This document shows, piece after piece, positions 15,614 to 23,955 of a stretch of 41,313 nt of DNA. The stretch spans positions 1 through 41,313 of the forward strand of contig LUJO01000001.1 in assembly GCA_001689405.1 (NCBI GenBank), given 5' to 3'. The position numbers were made by a program, and so were the translations under genes. This stretch comes from Candidatus Homeothermus arabinoxylanisolvens. GTDB taxonomy: Bacteria; Bacteroidota; Bacteroidia; Bacteroidales; Muribaculaceae. The notes beneath the pieces were generated by a model. That model searched no databases. It was not told where the DNA came from and saw only the letters and a list, made by a program, of their open reading frames with translations. Within the stretch, counting starts at the first letter, position 1, and each line of letters opens with the position of its first letter.

Positions 15614-18600
15614 TTACATTGGTTTAATCATTGCTTCAATGAAAGCTATTTCTTCGTCTGAGAGATTGTATTTTGTGTAGAGCTGCGCATCGATTTCCTC
15701 AACGCTCCTGCTCCAGTCAATGTCACTGTTTGACGTGAAATCCTGAAGAGGAACAAGTGCAAATTTATCTTTTGACAAATGTTGAGTAGCAGCTAACTGA
15801 GCAATTAGGAAACGGACTAGTCGAGTTTTAAGATATTTATTGAGATTCACAGCTTCAATCTCTGAATCAAAAGAATCAACGACCAGATAAGTTTCGGTAC
15901 AAATCTCTTTCGGTTTAAGAATATCAAGTGAAGAGATAATTCTTTTTCGACCCTCTTTATCGGTTTGCCCGGCATGTTCGGCAGTTAAGTAGGAAATTAT
16001 GACATTCCACTTATTTATGTCCTCTTCTCCTTTTTTTACGAGGGCCGATTCATATGGTCCAATTCCTTTGTTATACCGCAACAATATATCTCCTTCTAAC
16101 AATGGAACAACGTCAGTGGCCAATCCAAAGGGTTTACGAGTGCTTACACGGGAATGATAAAATTCTGTTGACAACAATTTAACCTGATTAACAATGTTCA
16201 TAGCCTCGGTATGACGTATAAATTCATCCATTTCAGCAAGATTACGCATTGATGTAGTTCGTTCTCCTTTATTAGAAGTGATAAATTGACAATCTCCTTT
16301 ATAATTTATATCACGTAAAAAATAGCATACCCCGCCTGCTATGTCAACATTAGAAAAGCAATCACGAGAATCAACAAAATCGAAAATACGCGATATGTGT
16401 CTGTCAGAGAACATAGCTTCTCTAAAACTTGCCAATCCTTTCCCATCGGTAAACCATTTGGCGGGCACAATCATGGATATATAGCTTGGATTTATTACTT
16501 TGGCAATGTCAACAAATAAATTATAAACCGGTCTCGCACTCACTCCTGCACCTCCGTCCATTATTTGATACGGGGGATTACTTATTATCGCTGCAAAATT
16601 CATATCTATTATTACTTGCGGTATATTATATTTTTTATTGTTGTCTTTTTTAAGTAAATCGTAACTCGTGATTTTATCGAAGATGTGATCAATTGGCAAC
16701 GAAAGCAATTTATAAACTTTCCGCGTAAATTCATATGCCAATTTTGAAGTGCATACAGAATATATCTTATCGGATATCGGAGTTCCAAATCTTTTTAATA
16801 ATGCAATAGTAAATTCTCCTTGTTTAGAAGCTATGTCCAATACCGGCCCATGCAAAAATACATTATCAGGCAGAAGCATTACAACATCATCAGCCAAATT
16901 CAATGGTGTCACAATTTCAGAATCAGACATACGTCCAAACTTACGCATCGCCACTTCTACACGCGCAATTGGTTCCAATTGACTATCGCGCACCAAATCA
17001 TTGATATTCTCTATTTTATAATCGAACTTACGCAGCACAAATGGATTGCTTTTGCACTGAATCAGTTTGAGAATATCGGTATTCAAACCGACATTTTTTG
17101 CAATACGTCGATTGTCTTCAGTCGCAGAGATTTGCTCAATCACATCTTTCAGTGATTCGACCGCTGATTCGGTCAAAAACGCAAAAAAGAGTATACGCGC
17201 GTAATATGCCGCCAAACGTTTTTCGAGACGATCATTCTCTACCGGTTCTGCTGATTGTTCAAGAGCTGCAGGTATATTTCCGTTTTGATTGGAATCCTCT
17301 TTTATATTATTTGTCTTATCACCATCAGTTGCGCTTATATCATCACCTTCGCCCTCTGTCGGTTTAATCTGCAATCCGTTTTTTGCATCAATAGGTTCAA
17401 TCGTGCGCAGTATAGCAACAAGTGCATCATTTTGCAACAATTCATTGTCAGTTGGTATCTCCGACGCATCGTCCAAAATGCTGCGTGTACGTGAATACTC
17501 ACGCACAGCATCGGTTATATTGGTTGGTGTAACCTGCTGTAGCTTGTTTTTATTCAGAACAATAATCGGAGAAACGTCCAACTCCTTTGCTATACGTTCC
17601 TTGAGTTGCTCATTGCCCTGTACATCCGTATTGACATTATAGAACTGAGATTTCAGCTCTTGCAAAACGAACATCCGATTCGGATCGAAATCAACAAGCA
17701 ATGTCTGTGGCTTCATATTGTACTTGATAATTTTGCCGCTTTCATCCTTGAAGGTTGTAATATACTGATTCTGCAAACGGAATATCGCTTGATCATATTC
17801 CTGAGGCGAAGCCGTACCTTTAATATATAGCATAGTGTCCCACTGTGGCACAGTCGTACCGGTCAGCATCCGGTTGACAGTCAAAGTCAATGTCTTTTTA
17901 TTTCGGTTCTCAAACTCTTCGATAGCCCTCTTAACATCACCAGTCGATTTGTATTTACGTTCATCGTCGAAACCGGCAATATTAATTATTTCATAATCTC
18001 CAAGGTTCTTGAACCTGTTTCTGTTTTCCTTTATTAAGACTGACATTGCATCACAAGAAGCCCGAAATGGCAGCACGCAGACTATATGGCGACACATTTG
18101 CCCATCTTTTATTTTGTCGTAATCAAGGAAGCCAAACAGATTTTCATCCTTTTTCGAGCCGTCGATAACCTCCAACAAATCGAGTATCTCGGCTTCGTGC
18201 TTGAATTGCCGGTGGCAACCATCAGTTTGTGTAGTCATTGAAAGCGGACGAAACAGTTCTGTAAAAGCATAGGTAATACCATCTCTGCGCATCTGCTCCA
18301 TCTTTTTGCGAGAAGACTCATTGGGATTAAAGGCAAAGCGAATCATCTGCTGAAATCCGTAGTAAGGATTTTGCCACTCATCGCAATTATCTTCCTTCAA
18401 ATGTTCGTCGTTCCACTTCTGCTGTTCGTCGATAATATCAGTAAACTGAACGAATGCAATAATATCCTCCTTCTGGAACTCATCACTCATCAAAATGCGA
18501 TAAGGCGTACCCGACAGGTGAAGTCTGATTTTTGCCTTCAATACCTTGACTACATCTTCTATTTTATCGAGTGTCTCAAATCCATCAATATCTTTTAGTT

Positions 18601-19552
18601 CCTTTTTTATTTCTAATTTACTGAGTTGTTGCTCTTGCAATACTTTTCCATAAGATTCTCCTCGAGCACCAAAATGGGTCTCATCAATAATCAGAAGGTC
18701 AATTTGATTAGCAAAGACCTCGTGATGTTTCTCTTTTATGTAATCACCTTGCAAATCCTGCAAAGTCAAAAACAAAGCAACTTTCTTATCAAAGGCAGCA
18801 AGCGTATTGACAATAACTGTATCATTACGCTTCAACGCTTCACTGTCCAAAAAATTATAATCTTCAAAAAAGATATGGCTCTCAACTGTCTTTTTCCATT
18901 CCTCTTTTACATCCGCTTTGGCAGATACTATTACGACAAACCGAGCATTGATCTCCTTAGCACAGCACATAGACGTAAAAGACTTGCCAAAACGCATAAC
19001 AGCGTAGAGTAACAATTTTGTACGTCCTGCTTCAACGGCAACTTTGAAATTGTCAATAGCTCGCTGTTGATTGTCGCGTGGTGGAAAACTCTCTGTTCTC
19101 TTGTATGTCAAAATCTGTGGAAGACGATCCAGAGAGTAAAGGGGATATTTGCCACTCTTTTCGCGAGCATTTTGAATAATATCAGCAATGGCATCCTCAA
19201 CATCTTCGGCAGTCGCATTCTTGAAAAACTCTCTAGAATAATAAGGTAGATTGTCAATAGTATGCGGTTGCAAACGTTCTCGCTCTTTCTCCTGTTCCAA
19301 AAAAGCATGTACAGCAAAATCGCGAAAGATGGTTTTGTCATCAATCTGAGCAGAATGTTCATATTGTTGAATCAGATTTGGAAAAATCTTTCTCCATTCA
19401 TCCAAACGAACACGCACACTGCGTGAGGTATCACCAACTTTCAGATAGTTGGGAACTGTTTCCGTAGAAAAAGCATATATATATGGCTCAACACGACCGA
19501 CAATTATATTGTCGAGAATTGTTGTATCTATTTTTGATAATGCTCCTTCCAT
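15614..19552 (-). CDS. GIY-YIG nuclease / SF2 helicase / N6-adenine methylase fusion (R-M enzyme)
   Basis: A 1312-aa single-chain restriction-modification enzyme. Residues ~22-115 look like a GIY-YIG/T5orf172 nuclease: YIYAFS, then LKVGDTSRSVRVRLDEW, then SREFF with Glu108 in the metal-binding position. The SF2 motor follows: PRDNQQRAIDNF (~158), Walker A YAVMRFGKSFT (Lys190), IIDETHFG (~287) and LSGTPYR (~344). An adenine-methylase domain follows after ~890: motif I VLDIASKQGEF (~903) and catalytic IISNPPYQI (~989). The C-terminal ~250 residues probably contain target recognition. The order nuclease-motor-methylase resembles type ISP enzymes, but with GIY-YIG in place of an Mrr-like nuclease. 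It starts 6 nt after the upstream partner gene. Confidence 0.85.
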   Translation of the reverse strand: MEGALSKIDTTILDNIIVGRVEPYIYAFSTETVPNYLKVGDTSRSVRVRLDEWRKIFPNLIQQYEHSAQIDDKTIFRDFAVHAFLEQEKERERLQPHTIDNLPYYSREFFKNATAEDVEDAIADIIQNAREKSGKYPLYSLDRLPQILTYKRTESFPPRDNQQRAIDNFKVAVEAGRTKLLLYAVMRFGKSFTSMCCAKEINARFVVIVSAKADVKEEWKKTVESHIFFEDYNFLDSEALKRNDTVIVNTLAAFDKKVALFLTLQDLQGDYIKEKHHEVFANQIDLLIIDETHFGARGESYGKVLQEQQLSKLEIKKELKDIDGFETLDKIEDVVKVLKAKIRLHLSGTPYRILMSDEFQKEDIIAFVQFTDIIDEQQKWNDEHLKEDNCDEWQNPYYGFQQMIRFAFNPNESSRKKMEQMRRDGITYAFTELFRPLSMTTQTDGCHRQFKHEAEILDLLEVIDGSKKDENLFGFLDYDKIKDGQMCRHIVCVLPFRASCDAMSVLIKENRNRFKNLGDYEIINIAGFDDERKYKSTGDVKRAIEEFENRNKKTLTLTVNRMLTGTTVPQWDTMLYIKGTASPQEYDQAIFRLQNQYITTFKDESGKIIKYNMKPQTLLVDFDPNRMFVLQELKSQFYNVNTDVQGNEQLKERIAKELDVSPIIVLNKNKLQQVTPTNITDAVREYSRTRSILDDASEIPTDNELLQNDALVAILRTIEPIDAKNGLQIKPTEGEGDDISATDGDKTNNIKEDSNQNGNIPAALEQSAEPVENDRLEKRLAAYYARILFFAFLTESAVESLKDVIEQISATEDNRRIAKNVGLNTDILKLIQCKSNPFVLRKFDYKIENINDLVRDSQLEPIARVEVAMRKFGRMSDSEIVTPLNLADDVVMLLPDNVFLHGPVLDIASKQGEFTIALLKRFGTPISDKIYSVCTSKLAYEFTRKVYKLLSLPIDHIFDKITSYDLLKKDNNKKYNIPQVIIDMNFAAIISNPPYQIMDGGAGVSARPVYNLFVDIAKVINPSYISMIVPAKWFTDGKGLASFREAMFSDRHISRIFDFVDSRDCFSNVDIAGGVCYFLRDINYKGDCQFITSNKGERTTSMRNLAEMDEFIRHTEAMNIVNQVKLLSTEFYHSRVSTRKPFGLATDVVPLLEGDILLRYNKGIGPYESALVKKGEEDINKWNVIISYLTAEHAGQTDKEGRKRIISSLDILKPKEICTETYLVVDSFDSEIEAVNLNKYLKTRLVRFLIAQLAATQHLSKDKFALVPLQDFTSNSDIDWSRSVEEIDAQLYTKYNLSDEEIAFIEAMIKPM

Positions 19553-19558
19553 ATTATT

Positions 19559-20554
19559 TTATTTAATCAAAGATACAAAGATTAAAACTTTATCCTCTTT
19601 CCAGTCTCTGATCTTGCAATATATACCGTTATGCTTGTGAATGCTGTTTTTACGACAGCCCTCACATTGCTGTATTGTTTCATTAATATCAAACAGGTTC
19701 TGAACAGTAGTCCGAATACTGCTGCAACTATTCGGTATCACTCCCTTTAAGCCATCCATCTGCCATATATTCCATGATATAATGTCAGCAATGCTTTGCA
19801 ATGACTTCAACAAAGGCTCCTTCCCAAACTTTGCCCGATAGTAATCTATAAATGTATAAAGCATGGCCTCACGAGCAAGCACAATGTTATCTCCCTGCCA
19901 TTCGTAGCCATAAATGCTTTGATATGCAGCTTGAGCGGCTTTAAGCCATTCGCGGGAAGTAAGAGTGTTTTCTCCTACAACACGGAGTTTACGGTCGAGT
20001 AGTCCGATACGACGTTCAACTGGAATAGGTTCGCCCGTAACAGTATCGTATCGGCTGACAAGATAGGGCGCTTCACCACAGGTTATTTCGAGGCGATTTT
20101 CATTTACATAATCGCGCCACGTCTTGCCCTTAGTAAAAGTTATCGGCTCGATATTAACAATCCAAGAATGTGTTCCATCAGAATTATCAACTTCGGTGTT
20201 GAAAACGCCCTCACGTCCAAACCAAGCATTGTCTACAAGATTATTCTGTTTGTTGCATATCCATGAGGGGGTAAATACCTCTGCCATCTCGCGGCTGCGT
20301 TGTTGCTGCTGTTCACGCGATTTAACGGCTCGTGGCACTATAACATTGCCGTTTGAGCCGGTAATAGCTTCAATAGTAATTTGATCAGTATACTTATAAC
20401 CATCACCTCTGTCGGCATAATTGTCCGTTGCCCAAAAGATATTTACCTGCTGCTCATCAGTACTCAAAGTATGATCTTTGAGCAACGCATTAAGCAGTTC
20501 AGGCGAAATCTCATATATGTCATTTTCTTTTATGTCAGCTTGTAGATCTGTCAT
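19559..20554 (-). CDS. R-M partner subunit (M-subunit-like)
   Basis: A 331-aa protein, first gene of the two-gene operon. Residues 93-103 (VFTPSWICNKQ) resemble methylase motif X, the helical start of a gamma-type adenine methylase that helps hold S-adenosylmethionine, yet no motif I or NPPY is present here; those lie in the downstream 1312-aa protein. It may complete the methylase or contribute specificity. The C-terminus has a small Cys/His cluster (CEGC, then H and C within 15 residues), perhaps zinc-binding. Residues 81-90 are Gln/Arg rich. Related proteins are usually annotated as restriction endonuclease subunit M in Bacteroidales, from memory. No nuclease motif is visible. Confidence 0.72.
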   Translation of the reverse strand: MTDLQADIKENDIYEISPELLNALLKDHTLSTDEQQVNIFWATDNYADRGDGYKYTDQITIEAITGSNGNVIVPRAVKSREQQQQRSREMAEVFTPSWICNKQNNLVDNAWFGREGVFNTEVDNSDGTHSWIVNIEPITFTKGKTWRDYVNENRLEITCGEAPYLVSRYDTVTGEPIPVERRIGLLDRKLRVVGENTLTSREWLKAAQAAYQSIYGYEWQGDNIVLAREAMLYTFIDYYRAKFGKEPLLKSLQSIADIISWNIWQMDGLKGVIPNSCSSIRTTVQNLFDINETIQQCEGCRKNSIHKHNGIYCKIRDWKEDKVLIFVSLIK

Positions 20555-20620
20555 ATAAACAAAAACTCCATCGGCAATAATCTGTTGGCCGGTTTCAGAT
20601 ATTTAAAGTTATCCTAATTA

Positions 20621-20650
20621 CAAAGTTAAGGATTTTTTTGAAATAGTCAA
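20621..20650 (-). promoter_or_regulatory. Promoter of the R-M operon
   Basis: Minus-strand TTG (plus 20648-20650), 19-bp spacer, TAACTTTG (plus 20621-20628): an exact consensus. The start would be near 20614, giving a ~60-nt leader before the partner gene. Confidence 0.75.
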
Positions 20651-20739
20651 TTGATTATGTTGAAAACGATAAAACCGGCGATAAAACCGGATAATCATAA
20701 TCTTGCGCTGCACTATAATTAATGAGTGGCATTGCCGCG

Positions 20740-20915
20740 GTCAATTGACATTCCCACCCTCTTTGAGCGCCTGCCCTATCCACGCAAATGCCAGAATAAT
20801 CACTAAAAAAATTTCCATTGCTACCGATAGTTAATGTTACAAGGAAAGCCACTGTGACCTTCACCCGCAAAATTAACCGCCACCCGGGCCAATTTCCCGC
20901 CCACAAAAGTTAAAA
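20740..20915 (-). repeat. Right direct repeat of island 2
   Basis: Partner of 13969-14144 in the same orientation. The conserved features are the GTCAATyGACAT end, the short membrane-peptide ORF, the block around GTTACAAGGAAAGCCAC, the TAATTTTG element (minus, 20868-20875) and an ACCCGGGC-rich upstream part. Confidence 0.75.
20741..20818 (-). CDS. 25-aa single-pass membrane peptide
   Basis: ATG-started 25-codon ORF: MEIFLVIILAFAWIGQALKE followed by GGNVN and TGA. Residues 2-17 form a hydrophobic helix, with a charged, glycine-rich tail. A TAATTTTG -7 element lies ~50 bp upstream. The same ORF appears in the left repeat with mostly synonymous or conservative changes (I to V, N to D), which suggests selection on the peptide. 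Function unknown; it could be a small stress or toxin-like membrane protein. Confidence 0.5.
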   Translation of the reverse strand: MEIFLVIILAFAWIGQALKEGGNVN

Positions 20916-21092
20916 GGTATCAACGTAGCCGTAAAAAACTATATCCATGCGCGATGCTATGTTTTTAAGTCGACTAATAGTTAATACATGTAGCTGTCGA
21001 GGCGCGGTTGATAAGAGGTGGATAAGTATCGGGGCGCGACGTGTGGATTTTTGAGGGAGATGTAGTAACTTTGCGGAAGTTAAATTATAGTT
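20916..21092. other. Leader region of dnaB
   Basis: Between the right repeat and dnaB. It contains TAACTTTG at 21066-21073, a -7 match 20 bp before the dnaB ATG at 21093; the nearest TTG (21051-21053) is too close for a standard -33. No other gene is seen. Confidence 0.45.
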
Positions 21093-22646
21093 ATGCCCGA
21101 AAACAAACAATCAGCAGGCAATCGCCGACAATCGCCAAAACACCAACCGGCCTATGACACCATAGGGCGCGTCATGCCGCAGGACAAGGAAGTGGAGGAA
21201 GCGGTGCTCGGAGCGCTGATGCTTGAAAAAGACGCTTACACGACTGTGTGCGACATACTTAAGCCTGAAAGCTTTTACGAACCGGCGCATCAGCGCATAT
21301 ACGAGGCAATACAGAGTCTCGGAGCGGCGCAGAAACCGATCGACATGCTTACCGTAGTCGAGCAGCTCCGCCTCAATAACACTCTTGAAGAGGTCGGGGG
21401 GCCGGTGGTCATATCGGAACTGACATCAAGGGTGCTGTCGGGAGCCAACGTGGAGTTCCACGCCCGCATAGTGGCGCAGAAGTATCTCGCACGCGAGCTC
21501 ATATCGTTTGCCGCCGGCATCGAGGGAAAGGCTTTTGACGAGAGCAACGACGTCGACGACCTTCTTCAGGAGGCCGAAGGGCGTTTGTTTGAGATATCGC
21601 AGCGCAATGTCAAAAAAGATGTCACACAGATTGACCCTGTAATAGGTCAGGCGATTGAACAGATACAGGCCGCAGCCAACCGTACTTCGGGATTAAGCGG
21701 TCTTGAGTCGGGCTACCACGAGCTCGACAAACTCACCTCGGGCTGGCAGAACTCCGACCTCATCATCATAGCGGCCCGCCCGGCCATGGGTAAGACGGCG
21801 TTTGTGCTCTCGATGGCCAAGAACATGGCGGTAAACTACAACACTCCGGTAGCCATATTCTCGCTTGAAATGTCCAACCTGCAGCTTGTCAACCGTCTTA
21901 TAAGCAATGTATGCGAGCTTGAAAGCCAGAAGATAAAGTCGGGTCAGCTGACACCAATCGAGTGGGACCAGCTCATGTCGCGCGTCAAGCACCTTTACAG
22001 CGCTCCGCTATATATCGACGACACCCCCTCACTGTCAATCTTCGAGCTGCGCACCAAAGCGCGCCGCCTCGTTCGCGAACACAACGTAAAATTCATAATC
22101 ATCGACTACCTGCAGCTCATGAACGCATCGGGCATGCGCTTCGGCAGCCGCGAGCAGGAAGTAAGTATGATATCGCGCTCACTAAAGCAGCTCGCCAAGG
22201 AGCTCAACATACCCATTGTGGCACTGTCACAGCTCAACCGCTCGGTAGAGTCACGTCAGGGAGGCGACGGCAAGCGCCCGCAGCTGAGCGACCTCCGCGA
22301 GTCGGGAGCCATAGAGCAGGACGCCGACATAGTATGCTTCATACACCGTCCGGAATACTACTCGCGAAGCGGTCAGGACGACGCAGGCAACGACATACGC
22401 GGACTCGCCGAATTTATTGTGGCCAAGCACCGTTCAGGATCGGTCGACGACGTGAAACTACGTTTCAAAGCCCGATTCGCCCGATTCGAAAACTGGGGCG
22501 ATGAAGAGGAGTCGCCCTTCACAACGGCCTCGGTAGGGTCGCGGCTTAACGACATGGCAAACATAGAGCTTGAGGCTCCTCCGTCGTTCAGCGGCGGAAG
22601 CGCCGATTTCATCAGCGGACCGGAGGAGGGCCCCCCGCCTTTTTAA
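21093..22646 (+). CDS. dnaB: Replicative DNA helicase DnaB
   Basis: A 517-aa hexameric 5'-3' helicase that unwinds the replication fork and recruits primase. The N-terminal DnaB domain (residues ~25-130) starts with RVMPQDKEVEEAVLGALML. The RecA-like core has Walker A AARPAMGKTAF (~227-237), Walker B FIIIDYLQLM, the QLNRSVE motif and DLRESGAIEQDAD. The C-terminus ends in a Gly/Pro-rich acidic tail. No intein is present. Length is slightly above the usual ~460-500 aa because of the N-terminal extension and tail. A -7 element lies just upstream. It forms the right neighbour of island 2. Confidence 0.96.
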   Translation: MPENKQSAGNRRQSPKHQPAYDTIGRVMPQDKEVEEAVLGALMLEKDAYTTVCDILKPESFYEPAHQRIYEAIQSLGAAQKPIDMLTVVEQLRLNNTLEEVGGPVVISELTSRVLSGANVEFHARIVAQKYLARELISFAAGIEGKAFDESNDVDDLLQEAEGRLFEISQRNVKKDVTQIDPVIGQAIEQIQAAANRTSGLSGLESGYHELDKLTSGWQNSDLIIIAARPAMGKTAFVLSMAKNMAVNYNTPVAIFSLEMSNLQLVNRLISNVCELESQKIKSGQLTPIEWDQLMSRVKHLYSAPLYIDDTPSLSIFELRTKARRLVREHNVKFIIIDYLQLMNASGMRFGSREQEVSMISRSLKQLAKELNIPIVALSQLNRSVESRQGGDGKRPQLSDLRESGAIEQDADIVCFIHRPEYYSRSGQDDAGNDIRGLAEFIVAKHRSGSVDDVKLRFKARFARFENWGDEEESPFTTASVGSRLNDMANIELEAPPSFSGGSADFISGPEEGPPPF

Positions 22647-22741
22647 AAAAAATTTGTATATAAATCCGATATTTTTAAACTTTTACAAATAGACATTGTT
22701 TTAGGAGTATAAAACGAACATTACTAAACTCAACTATTTCA

Positions 22742-23806
22742 ATGTTTATGAAAAAAGCTCTATTACTGATTGCCCTCATGCTTGGTAGCGTGACCGCTTT
22801 CGCCCAGAAAATTGACAAGAACGAGGTGAAACAACTTAAAACCTTTTTGTCACAGCCTGCTGAAAAAGGTGGTACTAATGCAACCGCATTGAAAATCACT
22901 GATCTCTCGTCACCCGCCACTTGGGAAGGTGTTACCGTAGCCGGTGGCCATGTGACCGCAATCGAATGGAAAGACAAGCACCTTGCAGGTGACCTTGACC
23001 TCTCCGGATTTGACGCTCTTACAAAAGTTGATGTATCGCGCAATGCCATAACTTCAATCTCTGTTGCCGGCGACGCCGCTCTTACCGAACTAAACGCTTC
23101 ACGTAACAAGCTGTCGACGCTGACACTTTCAGACAACACCGCACTGACAAAACTTACCGTTTACCGCAACCGTCTGACCGAGCTTGACATTACCGGCACC
23201 CCGATGCTGAAAAACGTAAACTGCTCCAACAACCTTCTCGTCGAGCTTAGCGTAGCCAACTCTACCACCCTCGAGACACTTAACTGCCAAGGTTGCCATC
23301 TTGAAGCTCTTAACGTACAAGGCTGCGCCGCTCTGAAAAACCTCTACTGCGGCTACAACAAGCTTACAGCCATCAACCTCTTCGGCGTAGAGAAGCTCCA
23401 GAACTTCAACATTGACGACAACGAGATTCAGAACCTCATCATCTCCGGTCTTCCCTCGCTTAGCACATTTATCTGCAGCGACAACCGCATGGTGACCCTC
23501 GCACTCCGCGACTGCAACGCTCTTATCGACCTCGTTTGCTCCTACAACGACCTGACTTCGCTCACCGTCGACACTTGCCCCAACCTTCAGTATGTAGACT
23601 GCTCTTACAATGACCTGACCTCACTCACACTGAGCAACCAGACATTCCTGCAGCGCCTTATCTGCAACAACAATCAGCTGACCATGCTTGATGTATCATT
23701 TGACCAAGCTCTTACTTACATCAACTGCCGCTTCAACTACATCACCGACTTCCGCACCATCGGTTGCAACAACCTTTCAATGGTGGCTTGCCAGTGGAAC
23801 TACTAA
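22742..23806 (+). CDS. Secreted leucine-rich-repeat protein
   Basis: A 354-aa exported protein. The signal peptide is MKKALLLIALMLGSVTAFAQ; a second ATG six bases in (22748) may be the true start. The mature part is almost entirely short repeats of ~20-21 residues with the pattern L-x-x-L-x-C/A-x-x-N-x-L-x-x-L, for example VNCSNNLLVEL and LICNNNQLTML, making an Asn/Cys ladder. This is a leucine-rich-repeat solenoid as seen in many Bacteroidetes surface proteins. No sorting domain or lipobox is seen. It follows dnaB by 95 bp and ends before a strong terminator. Binding partner unknown. Confidence 0.85.
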   Translation: MFMKKALLLIALMLGSVTAFAQKIDKNEVKQLKTFLSQPAEKGGTNATALKITDLSSPATWEGVTVAGGHVTAIEWKDKHLAGDLDLSGFDALTKVDVSRNAITSISVAGDAALTELNASRNKLSTLTLSDNTALTKLTVYRNRLTELDITGTPMLKNVNCSNNLLVELSVANSTTLETLNCQGCHLEALNVQGCAALKNLYCGYNKLTAINLFGVEKLQNFNIDDNEIQNLIISGLPSLSTFICSDNRMVTLALRDCNALIDLVCSYNDLTSLTVDTCPNLQYVDCSYNDLTSLTLSNQTFLQRLICNNNQLTMLDVSFDQALTYINCRFNYITDFRTIGCNNLSMVACQWNY

Positions 23807-23849
23807 TAGGCTTACAGATAGTCAAACCTACAGACTGACATAAACATCA

Positions 23850-23884
23850 GGCGGGGGATCGCAAAGGTCTCCCGCCCTTTTTAT
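23850..23884 (+). terminator. Terminator after the LRR gene
   Basis: GC-rich stem (GGCGGG at 23850-23855 paired with CCCGCC at 23871-23876, extended by GA/TC) followed by CTTTTTATAT. It is a good Rho-independent terminator. Confidence 0.85.
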
Positions 23885-23918
23885 ATATCGGCAGAGCCTT
23901 ACTGCACTACGCTTAAAC

Positions 23919-23949
23919 TTGGCTATGTCGGCAATTATATGTAATTTTG
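23919..23949 (+). promoter_or_regulatory. lepA promoter, probably giving a leaderless mRNA
   Basis: TTG at 23919-23921, 20-bp spacer, TAATTTTG at 23942-23949. The lepA ATG at 23956 begins only 7 bases after the element, where Bacteroides transcripts usually start. Confidence 0.7.
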
Positions 23950-23955
23950 CACCCT

